DNA of 6,236 bases from Bacillaceae bacterium (GTDB lineage Bacteria > Bacillota > Bacilli > Bacillales_A > Planococcaceae). Where the stretch lies: positions 1 to 6,236 of the forward strand of contig JASLGI010000045.1 in assembly GCA_030149685.1 (NCBI GenBank). Direction: 5' to 3'. Below the pieces are notes generated by a model. It saw only the letters and a program-made list of their open reading frames with translations, searched no databases and was not told the origin of the DNA. Made by a program: the position numbers and the translations under genes. The stretch's first letter is position 1. Every line of letters starts with the position of its first letter. Of this stretch, positions 1-6,129 are shown piece after piece.

Positions 1-212
1 TTAATATTGTTCAATAATTGAGCAAAAAATGAAACGAGTCGATCTCTCATTTGAACGGAGATATGATCCTCTTCCTTTCCAATCGCATACGACTGGATGA
101 GTAAAGGATCAAAGTATAAGCTCGTATCATGCTTAATAAACCCATCCAAAAATTCAAAGTCTTTTTGACTGACATTTTTTATTTCTAAATATTCTGTAAT
201 TTTTTTAGGCAC
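1..212 (-). CDS. 5' part of an unrecognised protein gene, cut by the window edge
   Basis: I do not recognise this protein. Seventy codons are visible, starting with GTG at 212-210 and open to the left edge. AGAGGA lies 5 bases before the GTG, which decides the start. The protein begins VPKKITEYLEI and contains SLYFDPLLIQSYAIGKEEDH at about residues 31-50. It is hydrophilic, with no signal peptide or membrane segment in the visible part. It starts 58 bases after the cas7 stop, with the operon terminator in between and no clear promoter of its own in that gap, so it may depend on readthrough from the cas operon. It sits where cas4 normally follows cas7 in type I-C loci, but it resembles neither Cas4, Cas1 nor Cas2. 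A role in defence is possible from its position only. Confidence 0.75.
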   Translation of the reverse strand, partial: MPKKITEYLEIKNVSQKDFEFLDGFIKHDTSLYFDPLLIQSYAIGKEEDHISVQMRDRLVSFFAQLLNNI

Positions 213-228
213 GTTATTCCTCTTTTCT

Positions 229-264
229 AAAAAGCTCGAGCCTAGTTCCAAACTCGAGCTTTTT
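229..264 (-). terminator. Rho-independent terminator after cas7
   Basis: Two perfectly complementary 12-base arms, AAAAAGCTCGAG and CTCGAGCTTTTT, flank a 12-base loop. The hairpin begins 6 bases after the cas7 stop codon. The T-run at the end of the second arm makes it a terminator, and because the flanking runs are A on one side and T on the other it could work in both directions. It closes the cas operon before the next gene on the same strand. Confidence 0.85.
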
Positions 265-270
265 GAATAT

Positions 271-1173
271 TTATAGTTCCACAACTCGGTGCAGTGTCAC
301 ACCGTCGATATCTAGTTCATCGATCGTGATGTCGTAATCTTTCGCATCTCGGGCGACATCGACGTTTTCTTTACGTTCAATGTTGATCGCTTCAAATAGT
401 TTGTGGGATGGGGCGTTTCCGAATTCGCTGTCGTGCGCGAAGACGTATAAGCCGCGTGTTGCCATTTGGCCACGTGATGCCGAACGATCCAAGTCCCACA
501 TGTTAATTAATGATTCCCAAAAGACGGCCAGGTCATTTTCAGTGACGCCTGTCTGTTTCGCAAATGCCGGCGTGTAGTATCCTTGCGCGACATACAATCC
601 GTAAGGAACGTACGCTTTCCGTCCCATTTGTCCGTGGCGCGCTTCTACTTCGTCTTCGCCCGCTTCTTTTTGTGCATCGTTTGCGTTAGTCAATGCGACA
701 CGTGTGATCGTCATATCATACGGAGTGATCGGATCGATGGAACGTGCAAAGGTAAGTTGGAGCGGTCCTCGTACTTGTCCCGCATTGTACTTTTTCGTCG
801 ACATGACCGCACCGAACATTCGCGTGTCATAATAATGCTCACACATCCACTCACGAGCATCTTTCATAACGTTCGCTGACTGTTTTTCTTGATCTGCGAG
901 CCCTAATGCATCGTATGCTTTTTTCTGCTCACGCGATAAAATTCCACGTTGTTTTACATAAATGTCGTACCCTTCTTCTTCACCACGTGTAAGTTGCACG
1001 TAGTTTCTCACTTTGCGTTTTAAAGCAACGTCTGTCACTAATCCTTGCATCGTTTCCACATCGACACGTGGTAAGTTCCCCGCGTCTGGATCCCCATTCG
1101 GGTTTCCGTCTTTCACATCAAATACGAGTAAAAAATCGTACCGTTTGTTTGGGTCTGTTAACTGTTTAAACAT
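271..1173 (-). CDS. cas7: Cas7 (Csd2), type I-C Cascade backbone subunit
   Basis: Cas7 polymerises along the spacer part of the crRNA and forms the backbone of Cascade. The 300-residue protein has the hallmarks of the Csd2/Cas7c family: NPNGDPDAGNLPRVD (about 24-38), followed by GLVTDVALKRKVRNY (44-58), YDTRMFGAVMS (115-125), GQVRGPLQLTFARSIDPIT (132-150) and GRKAYVPYGLYVA (184-196). The length is normal for the family. I chose the ATG at 1173 because AAGGAGG lies 7 bases before it. An in-frame ATG 8 codons upstream (1197) has no such site, and MFKQLTDPNKRYDF is a typical family start. The gene overlaps the end of cas8c by 16 bp, is the last gene of the operon and is followed directly by a terminator. 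Confidence 0.96.
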   Translation of the reverse strand: MFKQLTDPNKRYDFLLVFDVKDGNPNGDPDAGNLPRVDVETMQGLVTDVALKRKVRNYVQLTRGEEEGYDIYVKQRGILSREQKKAYDALGLADQEKQSANVMKDAREWMCEHYYDTRMFGAVMSTKKYNAGQVRGPLQLTFARSIDPITPYDMTITRVALTNANDAQKEAGEDEVEARHGQMGRKAYVPYGLYVAQGYYTPAFAKQTGVTENDLAVFWESLINMWDLDRSASRGQMATRGLYVFAHDSEFGNAPSHKLFEAINIERKENVDVARDAKDYDITIDELDIDGVTLHRVVEL

Positions 1174-1535
1174 GATGAATCCTCCTTCTTTTTCCATAAC
1201 GCTTCTTTTTGATGGTAATAACCGAGTGCAAACTCTGCTTGCTCTGCCAACCGTAACGTCGATGGAAACGCATCGATTTGGCCTAGTAATTCTCTTAGCA
1301 TCTTATCTAAACTCACTTGACGGCCTTCATTATTTCCACCAATCTTCGCTAAATGGTATTGCGCATTTTTAATGAGCATGCCGAATACTGCAAGCGGCGT
1401 CGTTGAAGCTGCACCGAAAAATCGACTCGCTAATGTATCTTTTGAACCTATTGCTTCTTGGTGAATTTTCTCTAACACAGCAAATGTCCGACCTACAATG
1501 TAGGCAGGTTGTTTGTTTTCATAATCGATTGACAT
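1158..1535 (-). CDS. cas11c: Probable Cas11c small subunit from an internal start within cas8c
   Basis: Type I-C systems are known to make their small Cascade subunit, Cas11c, from an internal translation start inside cas8c, in the same frame. Here Met425 of Cas8c (ATG at 1535-1533, reading MSIDYENKQPAYIVGR) is preceded by a purine-rich stretch containing AAGGGAGAG. The GGGAG lies 10 bases upstream of the ATG and the final AG 8 bases upstream. Starting there gives a 125-residue, mainly helical product, close to the size of known Cas11c proteins, ending at the normal cas8c stop. Position, size and a plausible ribosome site support the call. The exact start codon is inferred from sequence only. 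Confidence 0.6.
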   Translation of the reverse strand: MSIDYENKQPAYIVGRTFAVLEKIHQEAIGSKDTLASRFFGAASTTPLAVFGMLIKNAQYHLAKIGGNNEGRQVSLDKMLRELLGQIDAFPSTLRLAEQAEFALGYYHQKEALWKKKEDSSCLNS

Positions 1536-2807
1536 GGTCCATTCTCTCCCTTCCCGTTGACTAACGAGCCAACTTTTTAATACTGCTGCATGATGTGCAT
1601 ACATGGCACCTTCTGCCTGGATCCGCTTCAAAAGAGCAATTAAAATACGTCCTGGCAACGGACGCCCTTGGAACACAAAATCGAACCAGTCACGAATATC
1701 GACTTTTTGCAATTGAGTGCTCGGCTTGTTGTAGATTGCTCCTGCTAACGTATAAATGCCATATACTCGATTGGTTCCAACTTGTTGGGCGTCTAAATAC
1801 GTATTGATCCGATCATATAACGTCCCCATCGATTCTTCTAAATAATTCCGAACGACGAGACGTCCTTTGTTAGCAGATAAGACGAGTAAACAAAAGTTGT
1901 TGAAGTGATACTCTCGACTCCGCTTTCCAAACACTTGATCTAACGCATCTTTCATCGCTTCTAGGTCGTTTCCAGTTTCAGACGATGGTGCATTAAAAAA
2001 TTGGTCCACTTCCAGTTCTTCTGACAATTGTTCATCATCTCGCCTAAACCAGTACACATACGTTAAATCACCGACTGAAAACATGTGTGGCCCACGCCCT
2101 TTACGTGGTTCCCGCTGTAACAAATATTCGAGCGCTTGACCGTATTTTTGTTCACAGACGTAACACGTCGGCGCAACAGTGGAATGTTTATTGCCGTGTG
2201 ATTCGTACGCATTTTTATTCGCTGAAATCATTTTCGTCCGCTCGCCGTCTACAACGAAGTTAATTCCGTGCCGTTGCATAATAGGTGCTTCTTCACCACA
2301 AAACATACACGCTGTAGCGTCAGATTGTTCGTCAGCGGCAGGTTTCACATACTCTTCCCAAAATGTTTTCGCTTCTTTCTTTTCATGAAGAAACACTTCG
2401 TCACGAATTCGAAAGACGATGAAATGGCTCGCTTTCAAAGAAGGTGGATAATCAATCGGTTGCTGTAAAACGTGCAGGAGCTGACGAACGTCCTCATCCT
2501 TCGTTGCTTCTATATATTGTTCGAGTAATGCAACATAAGCTTCGTGACGTTCTGTACTTTTTTCATGTTCCGCTTCTTTCTCGCTCCACCCGAAAACGTA
2601 ATCGGGTTTATCGACGAGCAATGTCGCTTTGACACCGCTCGATCGTGAGACGACAGGGACAATCATTTCTTTCTTTTCTGCATCGTTGAACGTCACTCCC
2701 GACTTCTCAATGTCGACGATCCAATCGATTTTTTTTAGAGCGTATCCGAGCGACGGGAAATGTTGAGGATGTTCTTCAGCAAACTCAATGAGACGTTTCA
2801 CGTACAT
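1158..2807 (-). CDS. cas8c: Cas8c (Csd1), large subunit of type I-C Cascade
   Basis: The large subunit recognises the PAM and opens the target DNA. The 549-residue protein is typical of Csd1 in length. Visible family marks are a CxxC pair of pairs, C167/C170 (CMFC) and C215/C218 (CYVC), likely a zinc site. Near the C terminus are SRFFGAASTTPLAVFGMLIK (about 461-480) and the conserved FALGYYHQ (526-533). The start ATG at 2807 follows AGGAGGTG by 7 bases and overlaps the 3' end of cas5c by 23 bp. The 3' end overlaps cas7 by 16 bp. The C-terminal quarter, from about residue 425, corresponds to the helical small-subunit region that type I-C systems also express separately (see the Cas11c entry). 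Confidence 0.96.
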   Translation of the reverse strand: MYVKRLIEFAEEHPQHFPSLGYALKKIDWIVDIEKSGVTFNDAEKKEMIVPVVSRSSGVKATLLVDKPDYVFGWSEKEAEHEKSTERHEAYVALLEQYIEATKDEDVRQLLHVLQQPIDYPPSLKASHFIVFRIRDEVFLHEKKEAKTFWEEYVKPAADEQSDATACMFCGEEAPIMQRHGINFVVDGERTKMISANKNAYESHGNKHSTVAPTCYVCEQKYGQALEYLLQREPRKGRGPHMFSVGDLTYVYWFRRDDEQLSEELEVDQFFNAPSSETGNDLEAMKDALDQVFGKRSREYHFNNFCLLVLSANKGRLVVRNYLEESMGTLYDRINTYLDAQQVGTNRVYGIYTLAGAIYNKPSTQLQKVDIRDWFDFVFQGRPLPGRILIALLKRIQAEGAMYAHHAAVLKSWLVSQREGREWTMSIDYENKQPAYIVGRTFAVLEKIHQEAIGSKDTLASRFFGAASTTPLAVFGMLIKNAQYHLAKIGGNNEGRQVSLDKMLRELLGQIDAFPSTLRLAEQAEFALGYYHQKEALWKKKEDSSCLNS

Positions 2808-3453
2808 GGCGGTACACCTCCTCGTATAAGTAATGTGGAATGTTCAGTGTGCCTTTTTCAACACGTGCCTCAAAAAAGTATGGTATGGTCATCCCACTTT
2901 TTTGCGGGTAACGGTAATCGAAAAACATCGGACCTAACTCTTCCGTCCAATCAACCGGTTTCTCTTTCCCCGTCACTGGCGCAAAGTGTGCCGAAAACTC
3001 CCTCGTCCCTAAATACGGTCGAGCGAAGCATTGTCCTTTTTGCACGCGACGATTGAACATCGATTCGTATTTTTCAATCGGGTGCTCGGTCGTCGGCAAT
3101 AAATGAATCTCAGCATCAATGATATACGCAACATCTGTCAAATAGAGACTATGGCGCAACTGCCTCATATCGTCTGCGTAACGATCTTCTGGGTTCTTCA
3201 TAAACGTTTTATTAATACTCGCTTTGCTTTCTACTTCGTTACGAATCATCGATTGAAACTTCGGTAGCTTCAATGCTGTAATCGAGCGTACTTCGTATTT
3301 GAATTCTGGCTTCCAAAAAACCGACTCTAACATGCCACGGGCAGCAGAAGGTGTCATCATCGGATAACTCACACGTTCTACTTTTCCTTCGGGACGGGTA
3401 AATAAAGCACCGTCGCCCCATACTTTCATACGTACTTTTGATACTCTTCTCAC
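2785..3453 (-). CDS. cas5c: Cas5c (Cas5d), crRNA-processing endoribonuclease and Cascade subunit
   Basis: In type I-C, which lacks Cas6, Cas5 cuts the repeat at the 3' base of its stem and stays bound to the 11-base 5' handle. The 222-residue protein matches the family throughout: WGDGALFTRPEGKVERVSYP (12-31), TPSAARGMLESVFWKPEF (34-51), RNEVESK (71-77), and FNRRVQKGQCFARPYLGTRE (133-152). Against the Bacillus halodurans catalytic residues Tyr46, Lys116 and His117, my by-eye alignment places Phe46, Lys128 and Tyr129, so the His appears replaced by Tyr. The start is GTG at 3453-3451, overlapping the cas3 stop as GTGA, with AGGAGGTG 7 bases upstream. The ATG two bases upstream is the last codon of cas3 and runs straight into a stop. 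Confidence 0.96.
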   Translation of the reverse strand: MRRVSKVRMKVWGDGALFTRPEGKVERVSYPMMTPSAARGMLESVFWKPEFKYEVRSITALKLPKFQSMIRNEVESKASINKTFMKNPEDRYADDMRQLRHSLYLTDVAYIIDAEIHLLPTTEHPIEKYESMFNRRVQKGQCFARPYLGTREFSAHFAPVTGKEKPVDWTEELGPMFFDYRYPQKSGMTIPYFFEARVEKGTLNIPHYLYEEVYRHVRETSH

Positions 3454-5612
3454 ATCGCTTCACCTCCTTTCAATAGTGGAACGCCTATCTGCTCATCATA
3501 CGGCCCGTCCCACACGTATATTCCATCGACTTCTCGTACTCCTGGCATCGTCGCTGGAAGTGGAACAGTCACGCCTTGCATCGCCCTCCACCATTCCTTC
3601 GTCTTCGGCTGATGGAGTAAAGTAGCCTCTACACCAGGTGCGTTCATACAAATGACTTCGACGGATGAATCATCAATCATGCGAAACGTTTCTGCGACGG
3701 TTTCAAACAAAAAAGGAATGTTCGGCAAACCGTGTCGATTGGCTTCATTGGAAACGATACGTCGATAATACGAAGCTCGTGCTTCTAACGACGTAAATGC
3801 TTCCATTCCGTATCGATCGATTAACGATTTTACTTGAGCGATGCCAGCCTCATAAGAAGCAGGCATGCGCGATGCATTTTCATACTCTACGACGTATACG
3901 TCTCCCATCTCCTGCTCGCCATATCGGTTGCACCGGCCTGCCGCTTGAATGATCGATGGCAAGGGTGCCATTTCTCGATAAACGACTTCGAACGAAATAT
4001 CTACTCCCGCCTCCAACACTTGCGTTGAAACGACAATTGGACGTTTTCCTCTTCGCACAGATGTTTGAATGTCGTGCAAGCGATCTTTGCGCGCGCGACC
4101 GATCAATGTCGTTGATAAATAATACAACTCGCGGTCCGGATGTTTCTCTTTCATCTTCAAAAATAGCCGTTGCGACTGTTTTCTCGTGTTAACAATACAT
4201 AGGGTCGCACGATGATCAACTCTTTCAGCAAGTGCCTGGTCATCGACAGAATGAATAGAATGGAACTGAACGCGTGATGTTTCTTCAACAGTTGGGAGGA
4301 GCGGTTTCGGAAGTCGCTTCAATTGCCATTGGTGAATCGTTTGACTCGTCGTAAGTGGCAAGTTCGTTGCGCTGACGAAAACAACCGTCACATCGTATTG
4401 GTCTTGCAAGACGTCCAGTTGACGTAAAATAGGCTCCAACAAATGCATCGGAAGTAAGTGGTATTCATCTAAAATGATGACACTCCCTGCAATGCGATGT
4501 AATTTGCGCAAAGCGCGTGGTCGATTAGAAAATAAACTTTCAAACAATTGCACCGTCGTCGTTACAACAAATGGACGATCCCACGTCTCACGTTCGATCG
4601 CTAACCGCTCCCGCTCATCTTCAGACATTCCCCGATGATCCACGAGACTATAATCTTCGATCACATGTTGTTCTCCGAACATCGTGCGGTACAACGCACT
4701 CATTTCTGCCGTTAAATTTTGCAGCGGTAACGCTGTAATAATTCGATTTTTCTGATATTTCTTCGCGTGCTCTAGAGCGTATGACAAACTAGCAAATGTC
4801 TTCCCATATCCTGTCGGTAAAACGAGTTCTACCGAGCGTTCATTCCCTCTCCCCTTCTCTTCGCAGATCATTTGCAAACGCGTCAACTCCTTCGAACGCT
4901 CTGTCGATTGTTCTAAAGAAGCGCGATGCGCTTGAAAACGAGTTTGAAACACTTCAAATGATGGACGAGAGGATACCTCCATTTCTTCGGTTTCATTTTG
5001 AAAACGCGAAGCATCGGACCAATCCGCATCCACGAGTGCACTAAGTGCCATTCGAGTAAATGTCTCTAATGATACTTGTTCGTGAAGGGGGACGTTCACT
5101 TTTTCCACTTTCCCTTTCATCCAATGCGCTAAGTAGTCCGTCTTCCACCGGTCAAGCAATGCTCGATCGTCCTCAGACAAACTGTCATCCAACGATGCAA
5201 CTACTTCTTCTACACGTGTACCTATCCTCGATGACAATGAGTCATCAACATCTTGAAGAGAACGGAAAAACGACACCGTTTGATCGTACAGGCCGCGATG
5301 GTGACCTGCAATGACGTTAGCGAGTAATAAAGATAGAAGATACTGCTTAGACTGGCCCAACCGCTTTTGCCAAACGAGCGATGCCCCTGGTAAAGCGTGT
5401 TGCACCGTTCCACGTTTGCCGTACGGGTTGCGAATGTACGCTTGAAAGTCATCCGTCGCCTTTCCAATATCGTGCAAGCGCGCCGCAATTTCCGTAAAGT
5501 CCGTTGAATCGAATGACTGCGCATAAATCTTTGCCTGATTTCCAACAAATTGTAAATGGTCATCTAACGTTTGACTACGTCCTGTCGCATGGTGCATACG
5601 AGCTATCAACAT
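3450..5612 (-). CDS. cas3: Cas3, HD nuclease fused to an SF2 helicase
   Basis: Cas3 is recruited by target-bound Cascade to nick and then degrade the displaced DNA strand while translocating. The 720-residue protein has an N-terminal HD domain with H19, H47-D48 and K51 (in RLHDIGKATDDF), H72, H104-H105 (AGHHRG) and D195/D197 (LVDADW). The helicase follows, with Walker A PTGYGKT (266-272), DEYH (382-385), SAT (414-416), LEAGVDIS (533-540) and QAAGRCNR (556-563). All the expected catalytic residues are present and there is no frameshift. The ATG at 5612 has AGGAGGAG 7 bases upstream. It is the first gene of the operon and its promoter region carries the target of the putative regulatory RNA. 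It ends in ATGTGA, overlapping cas5c by 4 bases. Confidence 0.97.
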   Translation of the reverse strand: MLIARMHHATGRSQTLDDHLQFVGNQAKIYAQSFDSTDFTEIAARLHDIGKATDDFQAYIRNPYGKRGTVQHALPGASLVWQKRLGQSKQYLLSLLLANVIAGHHRGLYDQTVSFFRSLQDVDDSLSSRIGTRVEEVVASLDDSLSEDDRALLDRWKTDYLAHWMKGKVEKVNVPLHEQVSLETFTRMALSALVDADWSDASRFQNETEEMEVSSRPSFEVFQTRFQAHRASLEQSTERSKELTRLQMICEEKGRGNERSVELVLPTGYGKTFASLSYALEHAKKYQKNRIITALPLQNLTAEMSALYRTMFGEQHVIEDYSLVDHRGMSEDERERLAIERETWDRPFVVTTTVQLFESLFSNRPRALRKLHRIAGSVIILDEYHLLPMHLLEPILRQLDVLQDQYDVTVVFVSATNLPLTTSQTIHQWQLKRLPKPLLPTVEETSRVQFHSIHSVDDQALAERVDHRATLCIVNTRKQSQRLFLKMKEKHPDRELYYLSTTLIGRARKDRLHDIQTSVRRGKRPIVVSTQVLEAGVDISFEVVYREMAPLPSIIQAAGRCNRYGEQEMGDVYVVEYENASRMPASYEAGIAQVKSLIDRYGMEAFTSLEARASYYRRIVSNEANRHGLPNIPFLFETVAETFRMIDDSSVEVICMNAPGVEATLLHQPKTKEWWRAMQGVTVPLPATMPGVREVDGIYVWDGPYDEQIGVPLLKGGEAM

Positions 5613-5637
5613 TTACTATCTCCTCCTCAGCAACCAC

Positions 5638-5664
5638 TTTATAAAACAACTACATTGAAGTCAA
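5638..5664 (-). promoter_or_regulatory. Probable promoter of the cas operon
   Basis: On the minus strand, TTGACT (5664-5659) and TATAAA (5643-5638) are separated by 15 bases. Both boxes are close to the housekeeping consensus, although the spacing is one to two bases short. Transcription would start near 5631, about 20 bases before the cas3 start codon. It lies just downstream of the hairpin at 5679-5712, which would insulate it from transcription of the small RNA upstream. Confidence 0.55.
5642..5659 (-). promoter_or_regulatory. Cascade target site in the cas promoter: TTC PAM plus 15-base seed match
   Basis: On the minus strand, TTC at 5659-5657 is followed by AATGTAGTTGTTTTA (5656-5642). 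The 15 bases are identical to those directly after the repeat-like handle at 5733-5744. TTC is the established type I-C PAM and stands in the position expected for it, directly 5' of the protospacer. Beyond base 15 the two sequences diverge (CACGC against TAAAG). The site spans the space between the -35 and -10 boxes and enters the -10 box, so Cascade bound here would block RNA polymerase. Confidence 0.7.
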
Positions 5665-5678
5665 TTATTTCGATTCCG

Positions 5679-5712
5679 AAAGTAGCAGACTCGAAATAGA
5701 GCCTGCTACTTT
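5679..5712 (-). terminator. Hairpin ending the crRNA-like small RNA
   Basis: Ten perfectly paired bases (AAAGTAGCAG with CTGCTACTTT) are followed inward by one mismatch, three further pairs and a 6-base loop. On the minus strand the stem is followed by only a short T-run (TTTCGG), so it is a modest terminator. It starts 20 bases after the repeat-like handle and can also serve as the 3' stem-loop that a downstream repeat would give a normal type I-C crRNA. Confidence 0.6.
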
Positions 5713-5732
5713 GCGTGTAAAACAACTACATT

Positions 5733-5771
5733 ATTTCAATCCACTCGTAAGATCTAGAAAACAGACTTTAC
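5733..5771 (-). repeat. Degenerate type I-C repeat (psi-repeat 1)
   Basis: The 3' part, GTGGATTGAAAT, is identical to the end of classical type I-C repeats such as that of Bacillus halodurans. The 5' part has diverged in sequence, but 5771-5747 can still fold: four pairs (GTAA with TTAC), one mismatch, then five pairs including two G-U, with a 5-base loop. The stem ends two bases before the handle region, near where Cas5 is known to cut. The fold is weak and I found it by eye. Confidence 0.6.
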
Positions 5772-5795
5772 AAGGCAACGTGCAAAGTACACATT

Positions 5796-5829
5796 AGCAT
5801 ATTTGTTTTTTATAATCAATTTTTGTCAA
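5796..5829 (-). promoter_or_regulatory. Candidate promoter of the crRNA-like RNA (weak)
   Basis: A perfect -35 box TTGACA stands at 5829-5824 on the minus strand in AT-rich sequence. The best-looking -10, TATGCT at 5801-5796, is 22 bases away, which is too far for an ordinary promoter. A poorer -10, AAATAT at 5804-5799, is 19 bases away. Transcription starting from here would begin about 20-25 bases before the psi-repeat hairpin. Confidence 0.3.
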
Positions 5830-5893
5830 GTCTCGATTCGTTTTTTATATCTTAAAAGAATATAACGGATTAGAGAACGTACTATTGAGTATG

Positions 5894-5920
5894 AAACAAC
5901 TACAAAACACCTTCAAGCCA
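5894..5920 (-). repeat. Third partial copy of the seed beside a handle-like sequence
   Basis: On the minus strand, TGGCTTGAAGG (5920-5910) matches the type I-C handle TGGATTGAAAT at 8 of 11 positions. It is followed by TGTAGTTGTTT (5904-5894), an exact 11-base repeat of the seed core at 5732-5718 and 5656-5642. The distance from TTGAA to TGTAG is three bases longer than in psi-repeat 1, and the bases before the seed are not TTC. It may be a decayed duplicate of the crRNA-like unit, or chance. Confidence 0.35.
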
Positions 5921-6057
5921 GTTTGTAAAGTGAGCTCCAGGTTTTATACTTTCTAATATATCATACTTTAATTTTTTTGGAAGAAATTTTACATTTCATT
6001 ATGTGAGAAGGGAATTTTTCTATTATTTTTTAAATTAGGCCACAAAATCCAAACAAC

Positions 6058-6092
6058 AAAAAAGAAGCCTAATTATTTTAAGCAGGCTTCTT
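6058..6092 (-). terminator. Rho-independent terminator after the second repeat-like element
   Basis: On the minus strand, AAGAAGCCT (6092-6084) pairs perfectly with AGGCTTCTT (6070-6062) around a 13-base loop, and the T-run continues to 6058. It is a strong terminator in the minus direction. It begins only 5 bases after the repeat-like element at 6098-6129, so it would end a very short RNA, or an array transcript, coming from that side. Confidence 0.8.
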
Positions 6093-6097
6093 CTTGC

Positions 6098-6129
6098 AGT
6101 TCAATCTACTCTCCCTATGAAGGGAGAAC
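6098..6129 (-). repeat. Solitary degenerate type I-C repeat (psi-repeat 2)
   Basis: This 32-base element, the usual type I-C repeat length, has a perfect 7-bp stem TCTCCCT/AGGGAGA with the loop TCAT (read on the minus strand). One G and then TAGATTGAACT follow, matching the type I-C handle TGGATTGAAAT at 9 of 11 positions. TTCAT also occurs in the loop of the Bacillus halodurans repeat. The orientation is the same as psi-repeat 1 and the cas genes. No other repeat is seen within the 107 bases to its right, so in this window it stands alone. Confidence 0.6.

Larger units (their letters stand above)
5679..5771 (-). ncRNA. creR: CreR-like Cas-regulating RNA, crRNA-like, predicted to autorepress the cas operon
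   Basis: Read on the minus strand, the unit has a weak stem-loop (5771-5747) and then GTGGATTGAAAT (5744-5733). The latter is the end of classical type I-C repeats and contains the whole 11-base 5' handle left by Cas5. A guide starting AATGTAGTTGTTTTA (5732-5718) and a closing hairpin (5712-5679) follow. There is no second repeat at the usual spacing, so this is not a normal array. The guide's first 15 bases match the cas3 promoter next to a TTC PAM. CreR and CreA RNAs of other type I systems are known to use a degenerate repeat and a partial guide match to repress promoters through Cascade. That this one does so is inferred. The true 5' end is unknown and probably lies a little upstream of 5771. 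Confidence 0.7.
5772..6057. other. AT-rich intergenic stretch with no gene
   Basis: Apart from the weak promoter and the third seed-like copy listed separately, nothing convincing is seen here. It is strongly AT-rich compared with the cas genes. The only plus-strand reading frame of note is 21 codons (5891-5956, MKQLQNTFKPVC...), without a clear ribosome binding site. There are no tRNA-like or multi-repeat structures. Confidence 0.6.

Noticed and set aside
1174..1197. Upstream ATG adding 8 residues to Cas7
   Set aside because: The AAGGAGG site lies between the two ATGs, so it serves the downstream one, and the family's proteins begin near MFKQLTDP.
3239..3463. Minus-strand 74-codon frame starting upstream of cas5c, and the 113-codon frame at 5222-5563
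   Set aside because: Both lie in other frames of well-supported cas5c and cas3 coding sequence and show no family features.
583..5314. Plus-strand reading frames of 60-120 codons across the cas genes
   Set aside because: They are shadows of the minus-strand cas genes, lack ribosome binding sites and resemble no known proteins.
5642..5744. A two-repeat CRISPR array in which the repeated 15-mer is the repeat
   Set aside because: The identical part is only 15 bases, the handle-like sequence occurs at one copy only, and the other copy lies in the cas promoter after TTC. A guide and its target fit better than two repeats.
5891..5956. Plus-strand 21-codon frame MKQLQNTFKPVCKVSSRFYT..., possibly a CreT-like toxin beside a crRNA-like antitoxin, with TTGTCA (5823-5828) and TATATC (5846-5851) 17 bases apart upstream
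   Set aside because: No convincing ribosome binding site, composition like the surrounding non-coding DNA, and the seed copy at its start lacks a TTC PAM and the first two guide bases. The promoter boxes are easily found by chance in AT-rich sequence.
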